Of a stretch of 64,000 nucleotides of DNA, positions 51,738-60,926 are shown one piece after another. A program made the translations under genes and the position numbers. Each line of letters begins with the position of its first letter. The stretch's first letter is position 1. Below the pieces are notes generated by a model. It was given only the letters and a program-made list of their open reading frames with translations, had not been told where the DNA came from and searched no databases. The stretch is from Scytonema sp045865695 (GTDB lineage Bacteria > Cyanobacteriota > Cyanobacteriia > Cyanobacteriales > Nostocaceae): positions 1-64,000 of the forward strand of contig NZ_BAACAP010000230.1 of NCBI RefSeq assembly GCF_045865695.1, written 5' to 3'.

Positions 51738-53459
51738 TTAATATATAGCATCCCGAAGCGATGAGCATATGCGGGAAAGTTCCTTCACTAATGTATCTGG
51801 ATCGATAGGCTTGGAAAGGTGCATCTGAAATCCTGCGTCTAGAGCTTGTTTTTGATTGTATTCTCCCGCATAAGCAGTCAGCGCAACTGCTAGCATTTGA
51901 CCTCCCTTTTCTGGTGGCAAAGCCCGGATCTGACTCATTAACATATAGCCATCTATATCTGGCATACCAATATCACAAACCAAAAGATCGGGGACTGATT
52001 TCTCTACGATCGTGAGTGCGTCAGTGGCTGATTTTGCACTACAGACCTCAGCCCCTGCTTCTTCTAAAATAAAAGCAACTAATTCTCGAATATCGGCTTC
52101 ATCATCTACTATCAAAATTCTCAATCCTAAAAGTGAAGGGTGAGGAGTGGAGTTTAAGGCGTAGAAATCTTCAAAATCTACAAGTCGATCTCGAGAATCT
52201 TCTCTGACAATAGGCAATTTAACAGTAAATGTTGCTCCTTGTCCCTCTCCTTGGCTATGGGCTGTTACTAAACCACCATGCATTTCTGTTAAGTATCTTA
52301 CAATAGCTAACCCCAAGCCTAGTCCACCAAATTGACGAGTGGTACTGCTGTTCTCTTGTCGGAAATACTCAAATACATGGGGTAAAAATTCGGGATTAAT
52401 GCCCTTACCAGTGTCTGTAATACTAATTTGGGCGTAACTACCAGACACAGAAGATCCCTCATTCCCTACTTCGACTCTTTCTAATCGGACTTCTACCCGT
52501 CCTCCATTAGGTGCGAATTTAATAGCGTTGGAAAGTAAATTCCAAAAGACTTGTTGCAAACGATTTGCATCTCCTGATATTAACCCTACATGAGGAGCTA
52601 AAATAGTATGAATTTGAATAGATTTCGCTTGTGCTGCTAACTGTACTGTTTCGATCGCAGCTTCTATTGTTGAGATTAAATTAACGGGATTGATATTTAA
52701 GACTAACTTGCCACGTAAAATGCGAGATACATCTAACAAATCTTCCATAAGTTGTGCTTGTAACTTGGCATTACGCTCGATTGTTTCCAAAGCACGGTCA
52801 GTTGCTATGCGATCGTACTGACCAGTTCTTAACATTTTTGCCCAGCCCAATATTGGGTTGAGGGGCGAGCGCAATTCGTGGGACAGTACTGCTAAAAACT
52901 CATCTTTAATTCTATTAGCCGATTCAGCTTCATCCCGTGCAGCCCGTTCCCGTTGTAAAAGTTCTAAGCGTTCTTGCTCATCTTTTTTCCGCTGAGTAAT
53001 ATCTCGGAAATAAATCGCTAAACCTTGTTCAAAAGGACTTGCTCGAACTTCCAACCATATATTGTAATAAGGGAAAAATTCCTCAAAATTTACAGCTACT
53101 CGTTCGGCGAGCGATCGCTTACATTCTCTTTCAAATTCCGTTCCTTTACTATCTGGAAACACCGCCCATATTTCTTTCCCTAACAAATCTTCTGGAGTTT
53201 TTTGCATTAGTTTTGCGGCTTCGGAATTGACGTAAATACAACTGCATCTGCGATCTACAGCAACAAAGCCATCAGTAATACTCTCCAGAATACTCCCAAT
53301 ATTTATATATGCTGTTTTTTTCTTAACATATAACTGCTGCTTGCGAGTTATTTGTTTCTTATGCAATTCGACTAATTTAGAATGAGTTCGCATGATATCT
53401 GCCTTATTGCTATTATCAGCAAATGCATCTTCAATGGATTTTGCTTGATTTTTATTCAC
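51738..53459 (-). CDS. Hybrid sensor histidine kinase (PAS-HisKA-HATPase-REC)
   Basis: 573 residues. A PAS domain (about 55-165; ESITDGFVAVDRRCSCIYVN) precedes HisKA with phospho-acceptor His194 (LAVLSHELRSPLNPI), then HATPase_c (N box WNLLSNAIKFAPNGG, G boxes DTGKGI and GGLGLGLAIV), then a receiver domain (LRILIVDDEADIREL, phospho-acceptor Asp496 in LLVCDIGMPDIDG). No transmembrane helix, so cytosolic. A two-component hybrid relaying phosphate to its own receiver; the output partner is unknown. The gene has 1.35 kb of non-coding sequence upstream. Confidence 0.93.
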   Translation of the reverse strand: MNKNQAKSIEDAFADNSNKADIMRTHSKLVELHKKQITRKQQLYVKKKTAYINIGSILESITDGFVAVDRRCSCIYVNSEAAKLMQKTPEDLLGKEIWAVFPDSKGTEFERECKRSLAERVAVNFEEFFPYYNIWLEVRASPFEQGLAIYFRDITQRKKDEQERLELLQRERAARDEAESANRIKDEFLAVLSHELRSPLNPILGWAKMLRTGQYDRIATDRALETIERNAKLQAQLMEDLLDVSRILRGKLVLNINPVNLISTIEAAIETVQLAAQAKSIQIHTILAPHVGLISGDANRLQQVFWNLLSNAIKFAPNGGRVEVRLERVEVGNEGSSVSGSYAQISITDTGKGINPEFLPHVFEYFRQENSSTTRQFGGLGLGLAIVRYLTEMHGGLVTAHSQGEGQGATFTVKLPIVREDSRDRLVDFEDFYALNSTPHPSLLGLRILIVDDEADIRELVAFILEEAGAEVCSAKSATDALTIVEKSVPDLLVCDIGMPDIDGYMLMSQIRALPPEKGGQMLAVALTAYAGEYNQKQALDAGFQMHLSKPIDPDTLVKELSRICSSLRDAIY

Positions 53460-53733
53460 TGCTTCCTTTCCTCTTCCAGCTATATTTCTTTATAGAAAAT
53501 ATTCGGCGATCTTTTGGCATATTCAATAGATTATTGAAGTTTTTCACTGCTTAATACTCCTTTCATCATCAATCATCAAATTTCAATTCATTAAATTAAA
53601 AAATATTTCTGGATGACACAACCATAAATTTTATAGAGTTAGTATACTTCATCTAAACATATATTTTATACTTTATATAATAATTTATATGTCATAATTT
53701 AGATTTTTATTATTTGTTAGATAACATTTTAAT

Positions 53734-53828
53734 ATAGCAATCCTAAATCATTTATAAACAATTTCATGTACTGTAGGGTGGGCATTGCTAACCCTACGTG
53801 TATTTTGCAAATCAGATAGGATTGCTAT
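53734..53828. mobile_element. MITE-like element, second copy
   Basis: ATAGCAATCCTA (53734-53745) and the exact inverse TAGGATTGCTAT (53817-53828) flank a 71-bp interior including GTAGGGTGGGCATTGC. TA dinucleotides flank the TAGCAATCCTA ends, as after TA-target insertion. Confidence 0.85.
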
Positions 53829-54150
53829 AGTTTAGTTTTTTATAGCTTTGACTCAAACTCAATTGAGTTCTACAAGTATCATATACCATAAAAAATAATG
53901 TGTACGCTAAAAAATATTTTTTATAAAAAATAGCATTGACTTTATTCCCTTTGAAATTGAATTACAAAAATTTGATATGCTCGGTAATAATCAGAAATAA
54001 AAAGAAAAACGCGGTAAGTCACTAAAACAAGCAACATATTTACATTAGACATCTCCAGAAATTAATTATGCATTACCCGAAAGTCCTGCTAGGGGCGCTC
54101 TTACCGCCGCGCCCTTACATCTTTTCTGGATACGTCTATTGTATTTTAGT

Positions 54151-54290
54151 ATTGTTACGGCAGAAGTTCGTAAACTGGCGGATACAAGTAAACAATCAGC
54201 CCAGCAGATCGATAACTTAGTTATCAAAATTCAGGAGGTGATGAATTCCACTGTGAGAGGATGTTTGAAAAGTCATGAATTAATGTATCA
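54151..54290 (+). pseudogene. Methyl-accepting chemotaxis protein remnant
   Basis: About 37 codons match the MCP signalling tip arm: IVTAEVRKLADTSKQSAQQI and DNLVIKIQEVMNST. The frame lacks the rest of the protein on both sides and runs into a repeat at 54297. A short fragment of a former chemoreceptor, possibly a photo- or phototaxis-type transducer. Confidence 0.65.
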
Positions 54291-54300
54291 AATATTTTTT

Positions 54301-54388
54301 ACCCCACCCTAACCCAGACCGATGTATTGGGGAGGGAACTGGATTTTTCTTATTTCCCCCCAATACATCGGGGGGATAATGGGGGGTA
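54301..54388. repeat. G/C-run hairpin repeat (type C relative)
   Basis: ACCCCACCCTAACCC then GATGTATTGGGG, and its inverse CCCCAATACATCGGGG, ending GGGGGGTAAT. It forms a long stem-loop between the MCP remnant and nifJ. Confidence 0.75.
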
Positions 54389-54784
54389 ATAATGTGATTA
54401 AAACGACAGCCAACCACTTTTCAAAAATTGTAGGCTTATAAACACCCATGATTAAATCCCGTACCTATACCCCTAAAAAAATCTAAAATTTACTGAAATT
54501 CTTACTAAATAAGAGTTTCAAAATTTGAGTACACAAATAATTCCAATAAATAATCTTCTTCCTAAGGTGAGATAATAATTGATATAAAAGGTTTAATGAG
54601 AGCCATGCTAAGCCTTACCTAGTGCCTAAGCACAGTCATGCAAAATGTTAATTATAATTAATTCCATTCATGTATGAGTTAGAGCATTAGTTTAATACAT
54701 ATCGCATTTTTAAACTGCTAAAAGCGAGTCATTTTCGTAATAACTTATTAGCTATTAGCGTACTAAGAATGTGGAAATTTGAGG

Positions 54785-54806
54785 AGATAGCAATCTCACA
54801 GGAGAA
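54785..54806 (+). promoter_or_regulatory. Leader hairpin and ribosome-binding site of nifJ
   Basis: GAGATAGCAATCTC (5-bp stem) is followed by AGGAG five bases before the ATG at 54809; a good Shine-Dalgarno that fixes the start. Confidence 0.6.
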
Positions 54807-54808
54807 GT

Positions 54809-57800
54809 ATGAATACCAACTTTGCAACAATAGACGGTAATGAAGCTGTTGCTCGTGTTGCTTACCGTACAAATGAAGTGATTGCTATCTATCCCATTAC
54901 TCCCTCCTCTGCAATGGGAGAATGGGCTGATACCTGGTCATCTGAAGGGCGTCCCAACTTATGGGGTACTGTTCCTAGCACCATCGAGATGCAAAGCGAA
55001 GGCGGTGCTGCTGCTGCTGTTCATGGAGCATTACAAACAGGTTCCCTGACAACGACTTTCACATCATCTCAGGGATTGCTGTTGATGATTCCTAACCTGT
55101 ATAAAATTGCAGGGGAATTAACCAGTGCGGTAATTCACGTTGCTGCTCGTTCTTTAGCAACTCACGCCCTGTCAATATTTGGCGACCATAGTGATGTTAT
55201 GGCAGCTCGTGCAACTGGTTTTGCGCTTCTGTGTTCCGCATCAGTACAGGAAAGCCATGACTTTGCTTTAATTGCACAAGCTGCTACTCTTTGGGCGAGA
55301 GTGCCATTTATGCACTTTTTTGATGGCTTCCGAACCTCCCATGAAATTCAAAAAGTACAGCTATTGAATGACAGCGATTTAGAAGCCATCATCGATCTTG
55401 AAGCGATCTTTGCCCATCGCAATCGTGCTTTGACTCCAGATCGTCCCGTATTGCGGGGAACTGCTCAAAACCCTGATATCTATTTCCAGTCCCGCGAAAG
55501 TGTTAACCCTTATTACAGCACCTGTCCCGATATTGTCCAACGAGTGATGGATCGATTTGGAGAACGCACGGGACGCTGCTATCGCCTTTTTGAATACTAC
55601 GGTGCATCCAATGCTGAAAATATCATTGTTCTCATGGGTTCTGGTTGTGAAACAGTGCATGAGACAGTGGATTATCTGAATGCTCGTGGTGAAAAAGTCG
55701 GTGTTGTTAAAGTTAGACTGTATCGTCCTTTCGATGTCAAACGATTTGTAGAAGCACTCCCTACAACTGTAAAAGCGATCGCAGTTCTTGACCGTACAAA
55801 AGAGCCAGGTAGTGTTGGCGAACCTTTATATTTAGATGTCGTAACAGCCCTTCATGAAATGTGGGACGCTAGAGGTAGTGGTAGAATTTTCTCCCTACCT
55901 AAAGTCATTAGCGGTCGTTACGGTCTTTCTTCCAAAGAATTTACTCCAGCAATGGTCAGGGCAATTTTTGAAAATCTTGCCCAAACTACACCGAAAAACC
56001 ACTTCACTGTAGGCATTAATGACGATATCAGTCATACCTCCCTCAGCCATGACCCCGACTTCTCCATAGAACCAGATAGTGTAGTACGGGCTATGTTCTA
56101 TGGATTAGGAGCTGATGGAACGGTAGGAGCCAATAAAAACTCAATTAAGATTATTGGTGAAGAGACTGATAACTACGCCCAAGGCTATTTTGTTTACGAC
56201 TCAAAAAAATCTGGTTCTATTACTGTTTCGCATTTGCGTTTCGGTTCCCAACCCATTCGCTCGACTTATCTGATTGAGAAAGCTAACTTTATTGGTTGCC
56301 ATCAGTGGTTTTTTTTAGAACGTATTGATGTTCTGAAAAATGCTGCCCCTGGAGCGATATTTTTGTTGAACAGCCCTCACGATCCTTATACTGTCTGGGA
56401 ACATCTCTCAGTGAAAGTACAAGAGCAAATTATTAGCAAACAGTTAAAGTTCTACGTTATTAATGCAAACAAGGTAGCGCGTGAAAGTGGTATGGGTGGA
56501 AGGATCAACACCATCATGCAAGTCTGTTTCTTCGCACTAGCAGGTGTTTTGCCACAAGAACAAGCGATCGCTAAAATCAAGCAAGCCATTGAAAAGACTT
56601 ATGGTAAAAAAGGTACAGAAGTTGTCCGAAAGAACCTAGAAGCAGTGGATCGGACTTTAGAAAACTTGCATAAAGTAGGGACTGGGAACTGGGGACTGGG
56701 GACTGGGAACTGGGAGACAAGAGACACCAATCGCCAATCGCCAATCGCCAATCGCCAATCGCCAATCGCCGCTCCCGAATTTGTACGAGAAGTATTAGGA
56801 AAAATTATGTTATGGCAGGGTGACGAACTCCCTGTCAGCGCACTTCCTCCTGATGGAACTTATCCTACAGGTACTGCTCAGTGGGAAAAGCGAAATGTTG
56901 CACAAGAAATTCCTGTTTGGGACTCTAGCGTTTGCGTGCAGTGTAGTAAGTGCGTTATGGTTTGCCCTCATGGAGCGATTCGGAGTAAAGTCTATCAAGC
57001 AAATGCATTGGATGAAGCTCCAGCAAGTTTTAAATTTGCCGATGCTAAAGACAAAGATTTTGTAGAACAAAAGTTTACTATTCAAGTTGCTCCAGAGGAT
57101 TGTACGGGGTGTAAGATTTGCGTGGACATTTGCCCTGCGAAGAATAAACTTCTTCCAGAACGTAAGGCAATTAATATGGAGCCACAATTGCCTTTGCGAG
57201 AGCAAGAACGAGAAAACTGGTACTTCTTTTTAAGTTTGCCAAATCCCGATCGCCGACTGCTTAAACTCACGCAAATCCGCCAACAACAACTACAACAACC
57301 GTTATTTGAATTTTCTGGAGCTTGTGCTGGTTGTGGTGAAACACCATATTTAAAATTGCTCGCACAACTGTTTGGAGACCGGGCTGCGATCGCTAATGCT
57401 ACGGGTTGTTCTTCAATCTATGGTGGGAACTTACCGACAACTCCTTGGACAACAAATGATGAAGGTAGAGGTCCCGCTTGGTCAAATAGCTTATTTGAAG
57501 ATAATGCTGAATTTGGTTTTGGCTTTCGTTTATCTTTGGATAAGCAGACTGAATTTGCGATCGAACTGCTAAAAAAATTAGGACAGACAAAACAGGAAAT
57601 CGGCAATGGAGAAGTTGAACCATTAATTCCCAATGATTTGGTTCAATCTATTTTAACCGCACAGCAAAACTCAGAAGCAGATATTCATCAACAACGGCAG
57701 CGAGTCGAACGTCTCAAATCTTTGCTAGATCTGTTAATTAAGACACACTCTTCCAAATCAGATTTTCCTATTGCCGAAGTCAAACAGTTACTAATACTAG

Positions 57801-58471
57801 TTGATTACTTAGTCAAGAAAAGCGTTTGGATTGTTGGTGGCGACGGATGGGCATATGACATTGACTTTGGCGGACTCGATCACGTACTTGCTAGCGGTCG
57901 CAATGTCAATATCTTGGTTATGGATACAGAGGTTTATTCAAATACGGGCGGACAATCTTCTAAAGCGACTCCAAAGGGTGCAGTTGCTAAGTTTGCTTCT
58001 AGTGGTAAGCCTGTTGCTAAAAAAGATTTGGGACTGATTGCCATGACTTATGGAAATGTTTATGTAGCAAGTGTGGCAATGGGCGCGAAAGCGGAACACA
58101 CTCTCAAAGCATTTTTAGAAGCAGAAGCTTATGATGGACCCTCATTGATTATTGCGTACAGCCACTGTATAGCTCATGGAATCGATATGGCAACAGCCAT
58201 GAACCACCAAAAAGAATTGGTGGAATCAGGTCGTTGGCTGCTTTATCGATACAATCCAGATTTGCAAAAACAGGGTCAAAATCCCTTGCAATTGGATATG
58301 AGATCGCCCAAACAGTCAGTAGAAGAATCTATGTATCAAGAAAATCGTTTCAAGATGCTTACTAAGAACAAACCAGCCCTTGCCAAACGCTTGCTAGAAG
58401 AGGCACAAGCTGAGGTAAATGCACGTTGGCAAATGTACGAGTATTTAGCTGCACGCAAAAATCAGGACTGA
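54809..58471 (+). CDS. nifJ: Pyruvate:ferredoxin (flavodoxin) oxidoreductase
   Basis: 1220 residues, slightly longer than the usual 1180-1200. YPITPSSAMGEWADTWSSEG is the pyruvate-binding N-terminus. Two 4Fe-4S sites are CVQCSKCVMVCPHGA and CTGCKICVDICPAK; the third cluster begins CAGCGETPYLK. The TPP domain has ATGCSSIYGGNLPTTPW and VMDTEVYSNTGGQSSKATP. It oxidises pyruvate to acetyl-CoA and reduces ferredoxin or flavodoxin, supporting nitrogenase or dark metabolism. Residues about 623-654 (TGNWGLGTGNWETRDTNRQS and on) are encoded by heptamer arrays inserted in frame before the ferredoxin-like domain. Confidence 0.95.
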   Translation: MNTNFATIDGNEAVARVAYRTNEVIAIYPITPSSAMGEWADTWSSEGRPNLWGTVPSTIEMQSEGGAAAAVHGALQTGSLTTTFTSSQGLLLMIPNLYKIAGELTSAVIHVAARSLATHALSIFGDHSDVMAARATGFALLCSASVQESHDFALIAQAATLWARVPFMHFFDGFRTSHEIQKVQLLNDSDLEAIIDLEAIFAHRNRALTPDRPVLRGTAQNPDIYFQSRESVNPYYSTCPDIVQRVMDRFGERTGRCYRLFEYYGASNAENIIVLMGSGCETVHETVDYLNARGEKVGVVKVRLYRPFDVKRFVEALPTTVKAIAVLDRTKEPGSVGEPLYLDVVTALHEMWDARGSGRIFSLPKVISGRYGLSSKEFTPAMVRAIFENLAQTTPKNHFTVGINDDISHTSLSHDPDFSIEPDSVVRAMFYGLGADGTVGANKNSIKIIGEETDNYAQGYFVYDSKKSGSITVSHLRFGSQPIRSTYLIEKANFIGCHQWFFLERIDVLKNAAPGAIFLLNSPHDPYTVWEHLSVKVQEQIISKQLKFYVINANKVARESGMGGRINTIMQVCFFALAGVLPQEQAIAKIKQAIEKTYGKKGTEVVRKNLEAVDRTLENLHKVGTGNWGLGTGNWETRDTNRQSPIANRQSPIAAPEFVREVLGKIMLWQGDELPVSALPPDGTYPTGTAQWEKRNVAQEIPVWDSSVCVQCSKCVMVCPHGAIRSKVYQANALDEAPASFKFADAKDKDFVEQKFTIQVAPEDCTGCKICVDICPAKNKLLPERKAINMEPQLPLREQERENWYFFLSLPNPDRRLLKLTQIRQQQLQQPLFEFSGACAGCGETPYLKLLAQLFGDRAAIANATGCSSIYGGNLPTTPWTTNDEGRGPAWSNSLFEDNAEFGFGFRLSLDKQTEFAIELLKKLGQTKQEIGNGEVEPLIPNDLVQSILTAQQNSEADIHQQRQRVERLKSLLDLLIKTHSSKSDFPIAEVKQLLILVDYLVKKSVWIVGGDGWAYDIDFGGLDHVLASGRNVNILVMDTEVYSNTGGQSSKATPKGAVAKFASSGKPVAKKDLGLIAMTYGNVYVASVAMGAKAEHTLKAFLEAEAYDGPSLIIAYSHCIAHGIDMATAMNHQKELVESGRWLLYRYNPDLQKQGQNPLQLDMRSPKQSVEESMYQENRFKMLTKNKPALAKRLLEEAQAEVNARWQMYEYLAARKNQD
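56678..56768 (+). repeat. Two heptamer arrays inside nifJ
   Basis: GGGACTG/GGAACTG units (56678-56715), then six perfect CCAATCG copies (56727-56768). The total insertion keeps the reading frame. Confidence 0.92.
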
Positions 58472-58485
58472 AGATTTGTCATTTG

Positions 58486-58725
58486 TCACTGATTTCTATG
58501 AAAGGTAGAAAGATATTCTTTTAAATCGCTACTTCTAATTTTCCAATCTTCACCAATCATCCTAGCCCTGAGCCTTCCCTCGAAAATAGCATCGCGTAGG
58601 GTTTGTAGAGAAAGCCCGCAAAGCGCTTGAGCCTGTGAGAGTGTAAGCAGAGGTGACTTAGACTCTGTAGGGACAATAGGCTGTTTTTTGTTTGTTTGTA
58701 AAAGCATGTTCATCACCAGCAACAA
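58486..58725 (-). CDS. Small HTH protein, excisionase/MerR-like
   Basis: 79 residues. LTLSQAQALCGLSLQTLRDA, then IFEGRLRARMIGEDWKIRSS, DLKEYL, is the winged HTH_17 motif of excisionase-type DNA-binding proteins. It ends 14 bp from the nifJ stop, on the opposite strand. Such proteins act as recombination directionality factors or small regulators; no integrase is adjacent. An ATG at 58710 is an alternative start. Confidence 0.78.
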   Translation of the reverse strand: MLLVMNMLLQTNKKQPIVPTESKSPLLTLSQAQALCGLSLQTLRDAIFEGRLRARMIGEDWKIRSSDLKEYLSTFHRNQ

Positions 58726-59044
58726 AAAATACTACAGTCCTTCAAGGTTTAGCACTAAGCCATTTCATTAGTATAAAAAGTACTGGTATTTGGAAGACTA
58801 CTGCCTTTTTTGCGTCTATAAATATACATCAAGCTTTATCTCATGATGAGTCTTTAACAGCGAATTTTTGCTGTCAGAATAGACTCTAAAATGAATGTGA
58901 AAGTCTTCATGCAAAAGCAAAAGCAGTACAGAGGTTTTTTCCAAGAAAATAGTACTAGATTATACATAATATGGATGAAATTTGTTATCCTCAATCCTTA
59001 TGACTTAGTAACAGTTCTATCTGGATGTGTGTAGAGCAACCGAA

Positions 59045-59074
59045 GTTTGAAGTTTTCGGATGAGAACTTCAAAC
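59045..59074. ncRNA. Perfect 13-bp stem, 4-nt loop hairpin
   Basis: GTTTGAAGTTTTC-GGAT-GAGAACTTCAAAC: thirteen pairs (one G-T) in a gene-free area. It may be part of an untranslated RNA or a terminator-like structure without a U-run. Confidence 0.5.
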
Positions 59075-59461
59075 GAGATAGTCTCTGACTTGATGTTTCA
59101 CTTGGATTTTGAGCCATACGGACTCTTCACGATCGCCATTGAATAAAGCGATGCGCTCGAGGCAAAAGAATTCTCACTATCTAGGAATAGTGTTGCTTTT
59201 GCCGTGAAACGGAGATTATCAAAATCAACTTCTGTGACCCAAAAGGTACAAAATGTTAATTCGTAGGATTTTAGTGAATCTTTAAATTTTGATTGCGATA
59301 ATAGCTTGAGCCGCAATTAGACGCTAATATTAAAGTCTCAACTGTTGAGTTGACAGGCACAAGACTATTGAATTTATATAGTTCAACCCGTAAGCGGCTG
59401 ACAACTTACGCTATTACTAGGAATGACTGGTTCTTCAAAACCTACGGTTTTAAAAGGAGTT

Positions 59462-59578
59462 ATGGAACTATTCACCATTGACATAATCGCATTTCCTCTT
59501 GCTACAGGTGGTGACTCTATGGAAAGTGCCACTTTGTGGGTAGAGCGATTCCTCAAGGCTGGTAACTTCAGGTCTTGA
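59462..59578 (+). CDS. Possible 38-residue protein
   Basis: MELFTIDIIAFPLATGGDSM, then ESATLWVERFLKAGNFRS. AAAAGGAG stands five bases before the ATG, one of the best ribosome-binding sites in the window. Amphipathic, with no signal or known family. Its isolation in a non-coding region makes translation plausible but unproved. Confidence 0.4.
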   Translation: MELFTIDIIAFPLATGGDSMESATLWVERFLKAGNFRS

Positions 59579-59839
59579 AGGAGTGCATATTTAATTGTCA
59601 GTCATCGTTTATTCAGTTGTATTCAGTTGAGCGAGAAAAAGTGATGGTAGCCACCTTGATATTCTGAAGTTTCATCAACTGGGAATAAACAGAGACTAAC
59701 TACGAGCACTGCTTAACTTACCTAAAGTAAGACCCTTTGACGCGCCAGAATTATGTGGTCTTTGACTTTACAAGCCTATACCAGCATATGACTATTTGCA
59801 TTGATATTACAAGGTTCTTTCGTAGTTTATCTCTTGGGG

Positions 59840-59910
59840 AAATTGGCTACAATTAAACCCCTGTAACTAGAAAATTGGCTACACGAGTTAAACTATTTTT
59901 GTGGTATAAT
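59840..59910 (+). promoter_or_regulatory. Extended -10 promoter with direct repeats
   Basis: TGGTATAAT (59902-59910) is a consensus extended -10. AAATTGGCTACA occurs twice upstream (59840-59851 and 59872-59883), 32 bp apart, about three helical turns, as expected of an activator or repressor site. No clear -35 box. The transcript would start near 59917; no ORF follows. Confidence 0.5.
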
Positions 59911-60278
59911 ACAAAACTTTTGCAAATGGAGAGCAGGCGATCGATATTACTGATGAGTCCGTAAAGGGGGAGAACAAAGAGGGCAGAAGGTATAGAAGTT
60001 CGACAGTTCGGCTCTTGAAAAATTTTTTACAAGCACATTACCCGAGCCATGCCATACTAGGTGTTAGGACTACATAATGCAGGCTGTATTTAGGTTACTA
60101 TTCGCTCAAAGCTTGAAGATAAAAGTATTTTGTAGTTAAAGACTTAGAAAAAAAGTGATTGCAGTAACAATTTACAAAATAAAATAACTGAACTAATAAC
60201 CAGTGACCAGTTTTAGACCATACAGTTCGATAAAAAAGCACATTATTTTTACCCCTCACAACCTCCCCTTACCAAGGA

Positions 60279-60430
60279 TACGGTGTACGCATAAGTTGGA
60301 TTTACCCCTTTTATTCCCCCCTTGGAAAGCTAGTATGTACACATAAGTCGAACTTACCCCCCTTATAAAGGGGGGAAACAGAAAATTTAGTTCCCTCCCC
60401 TTTACAAGGGGAGGGCTAGGGTGGGGTATA
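60279..60430. repeat. Dispersed C/G-rich repeat (type C), long copy
   Basis: Two ACGGTGTACGCATAAG / AGTATGTACACATAAG modules, then a CCCCCCTTATAAAGGGGGG hairpin and TCCCTCCCC...GGGGAGGGCTAGGGTGGGG. Related to 13026-13152. Confidence 0.8.
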
Positions 60431-60586
60431 ATATAAGCAAAGTATTTCAGACTTGTGTGTACACCGCAGCCTTACCAATGAGAAGTGTCGTAGGCGGTGG
60501 GGTTCTTTGTCTACATCTTCGTGTCATATGAAAATGGTATAAATCTTACAATCTAATGAAATGACACCCAATAATTCGATGAAATG

Positions 60587-60614
60587 TTGGGTTTCGTTCC
60601 TCAACCCAACCTAC
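60587..60614. repeat. Dispersed palindromic repeat (type A)
   Basis: GTTGGGTTTCGTTCCTCAAC then CCAACCTAC; third copy in the window. Confidence 0.8.
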
Positions 60615-60637
60615 TTATCAACAATGTGGAATCTAGA

Positions 60638-60802
60638 TTAATCTTTTCTAGCGATTACCCAGATTGCATGAATAAGCCCAAGAATGTAGAATCCAAAAAT
60701 AGTAAGCAGTAAGTTTATCCAGAAATCTCTACCAATACCTACTTGCAAGAAGACACCAAGAGGTGGTAATAAAACAGCGCAAATTATTCTAACTAAATCC
60801 AT
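60638..60802 (-). CDS. Pmp3/YqaE (UPF0057) small membrane protein
   Basis: 54 residues. MDLVRIICAVLLPPLGVFLQ, then GRDFWINLLLTIFGFYILGL and IHAIWVI: two transmembrane helices with the LPPLGVFLQ and NLLLTxxGxxPG/I-type signature of Pmp3/YqaE proteins, which are induced by salt or cold stress and affect membrane potential. GGGAGG lies eight bases before the ATG at 60802. It is one of the shortest genes here and is complete. Confidence 0.9.
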   Translation of the reverse strand: MDLVRIICAVLLPPLGVFLQVGIGRDFWINLLLTIFGFYILGLIHAIWVIARKD

Positions 60803-60926
60803 CGCTCCCTCCCATAAGTATTAAAACGAGCAGGATTTGTATACTCATCAAACATAGCATTTATTTTTAAATTCATCAGATTGGACGAGTGCGGTAAACC
60901 GTCTAAACCGATCGCCAGACATGACT

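Larger units (their letters stand above)
53460..54808. other. Long intergenic region upstream of nifJ
   Basis: 1.35 kb, strongly AT-rich, without an intact gene. It contains a MITE (53734-53828), a chemoreceptor remnant (54151-54290), a G/C-run repeat (54301-54388) and presumably the nifJ promoter in its last 200 bp. Confidence 0.6.
58726..60637. other. 1.9-kb gene-free stretch with RNA-like structure
   Basis: No long ORF with family similarity. Contains a 13-bp stem hairpin (59045-59074), a short ORF with a strong ribosome-binding site (59462-59578), directly repeated boxes before an extended -10 promoter (59840-59910), a type C repeat (60279-60430) and a type A repeat (60587-60614). A 72-codon minus frame at 59098-59316 (MRLKLLSQSKFKDSLK...) is open but unrecognised. 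Confidence 0.6.

Noticed and set aside
53930..54010. TTGACT promoter in the AT-rich region before the MCP remnant
   Set aside because: A -35-like hexamer is present, but no matching -10 at 16-18 bp and no downstream gene.
59098..59316. Minus-strand 72-codon ORF as a gene
   Set aside because: No recognisable family, no clear ribosome-binding site, and it lies in a repeat-rich non-coding stretch; mentioned only within the gap entry.
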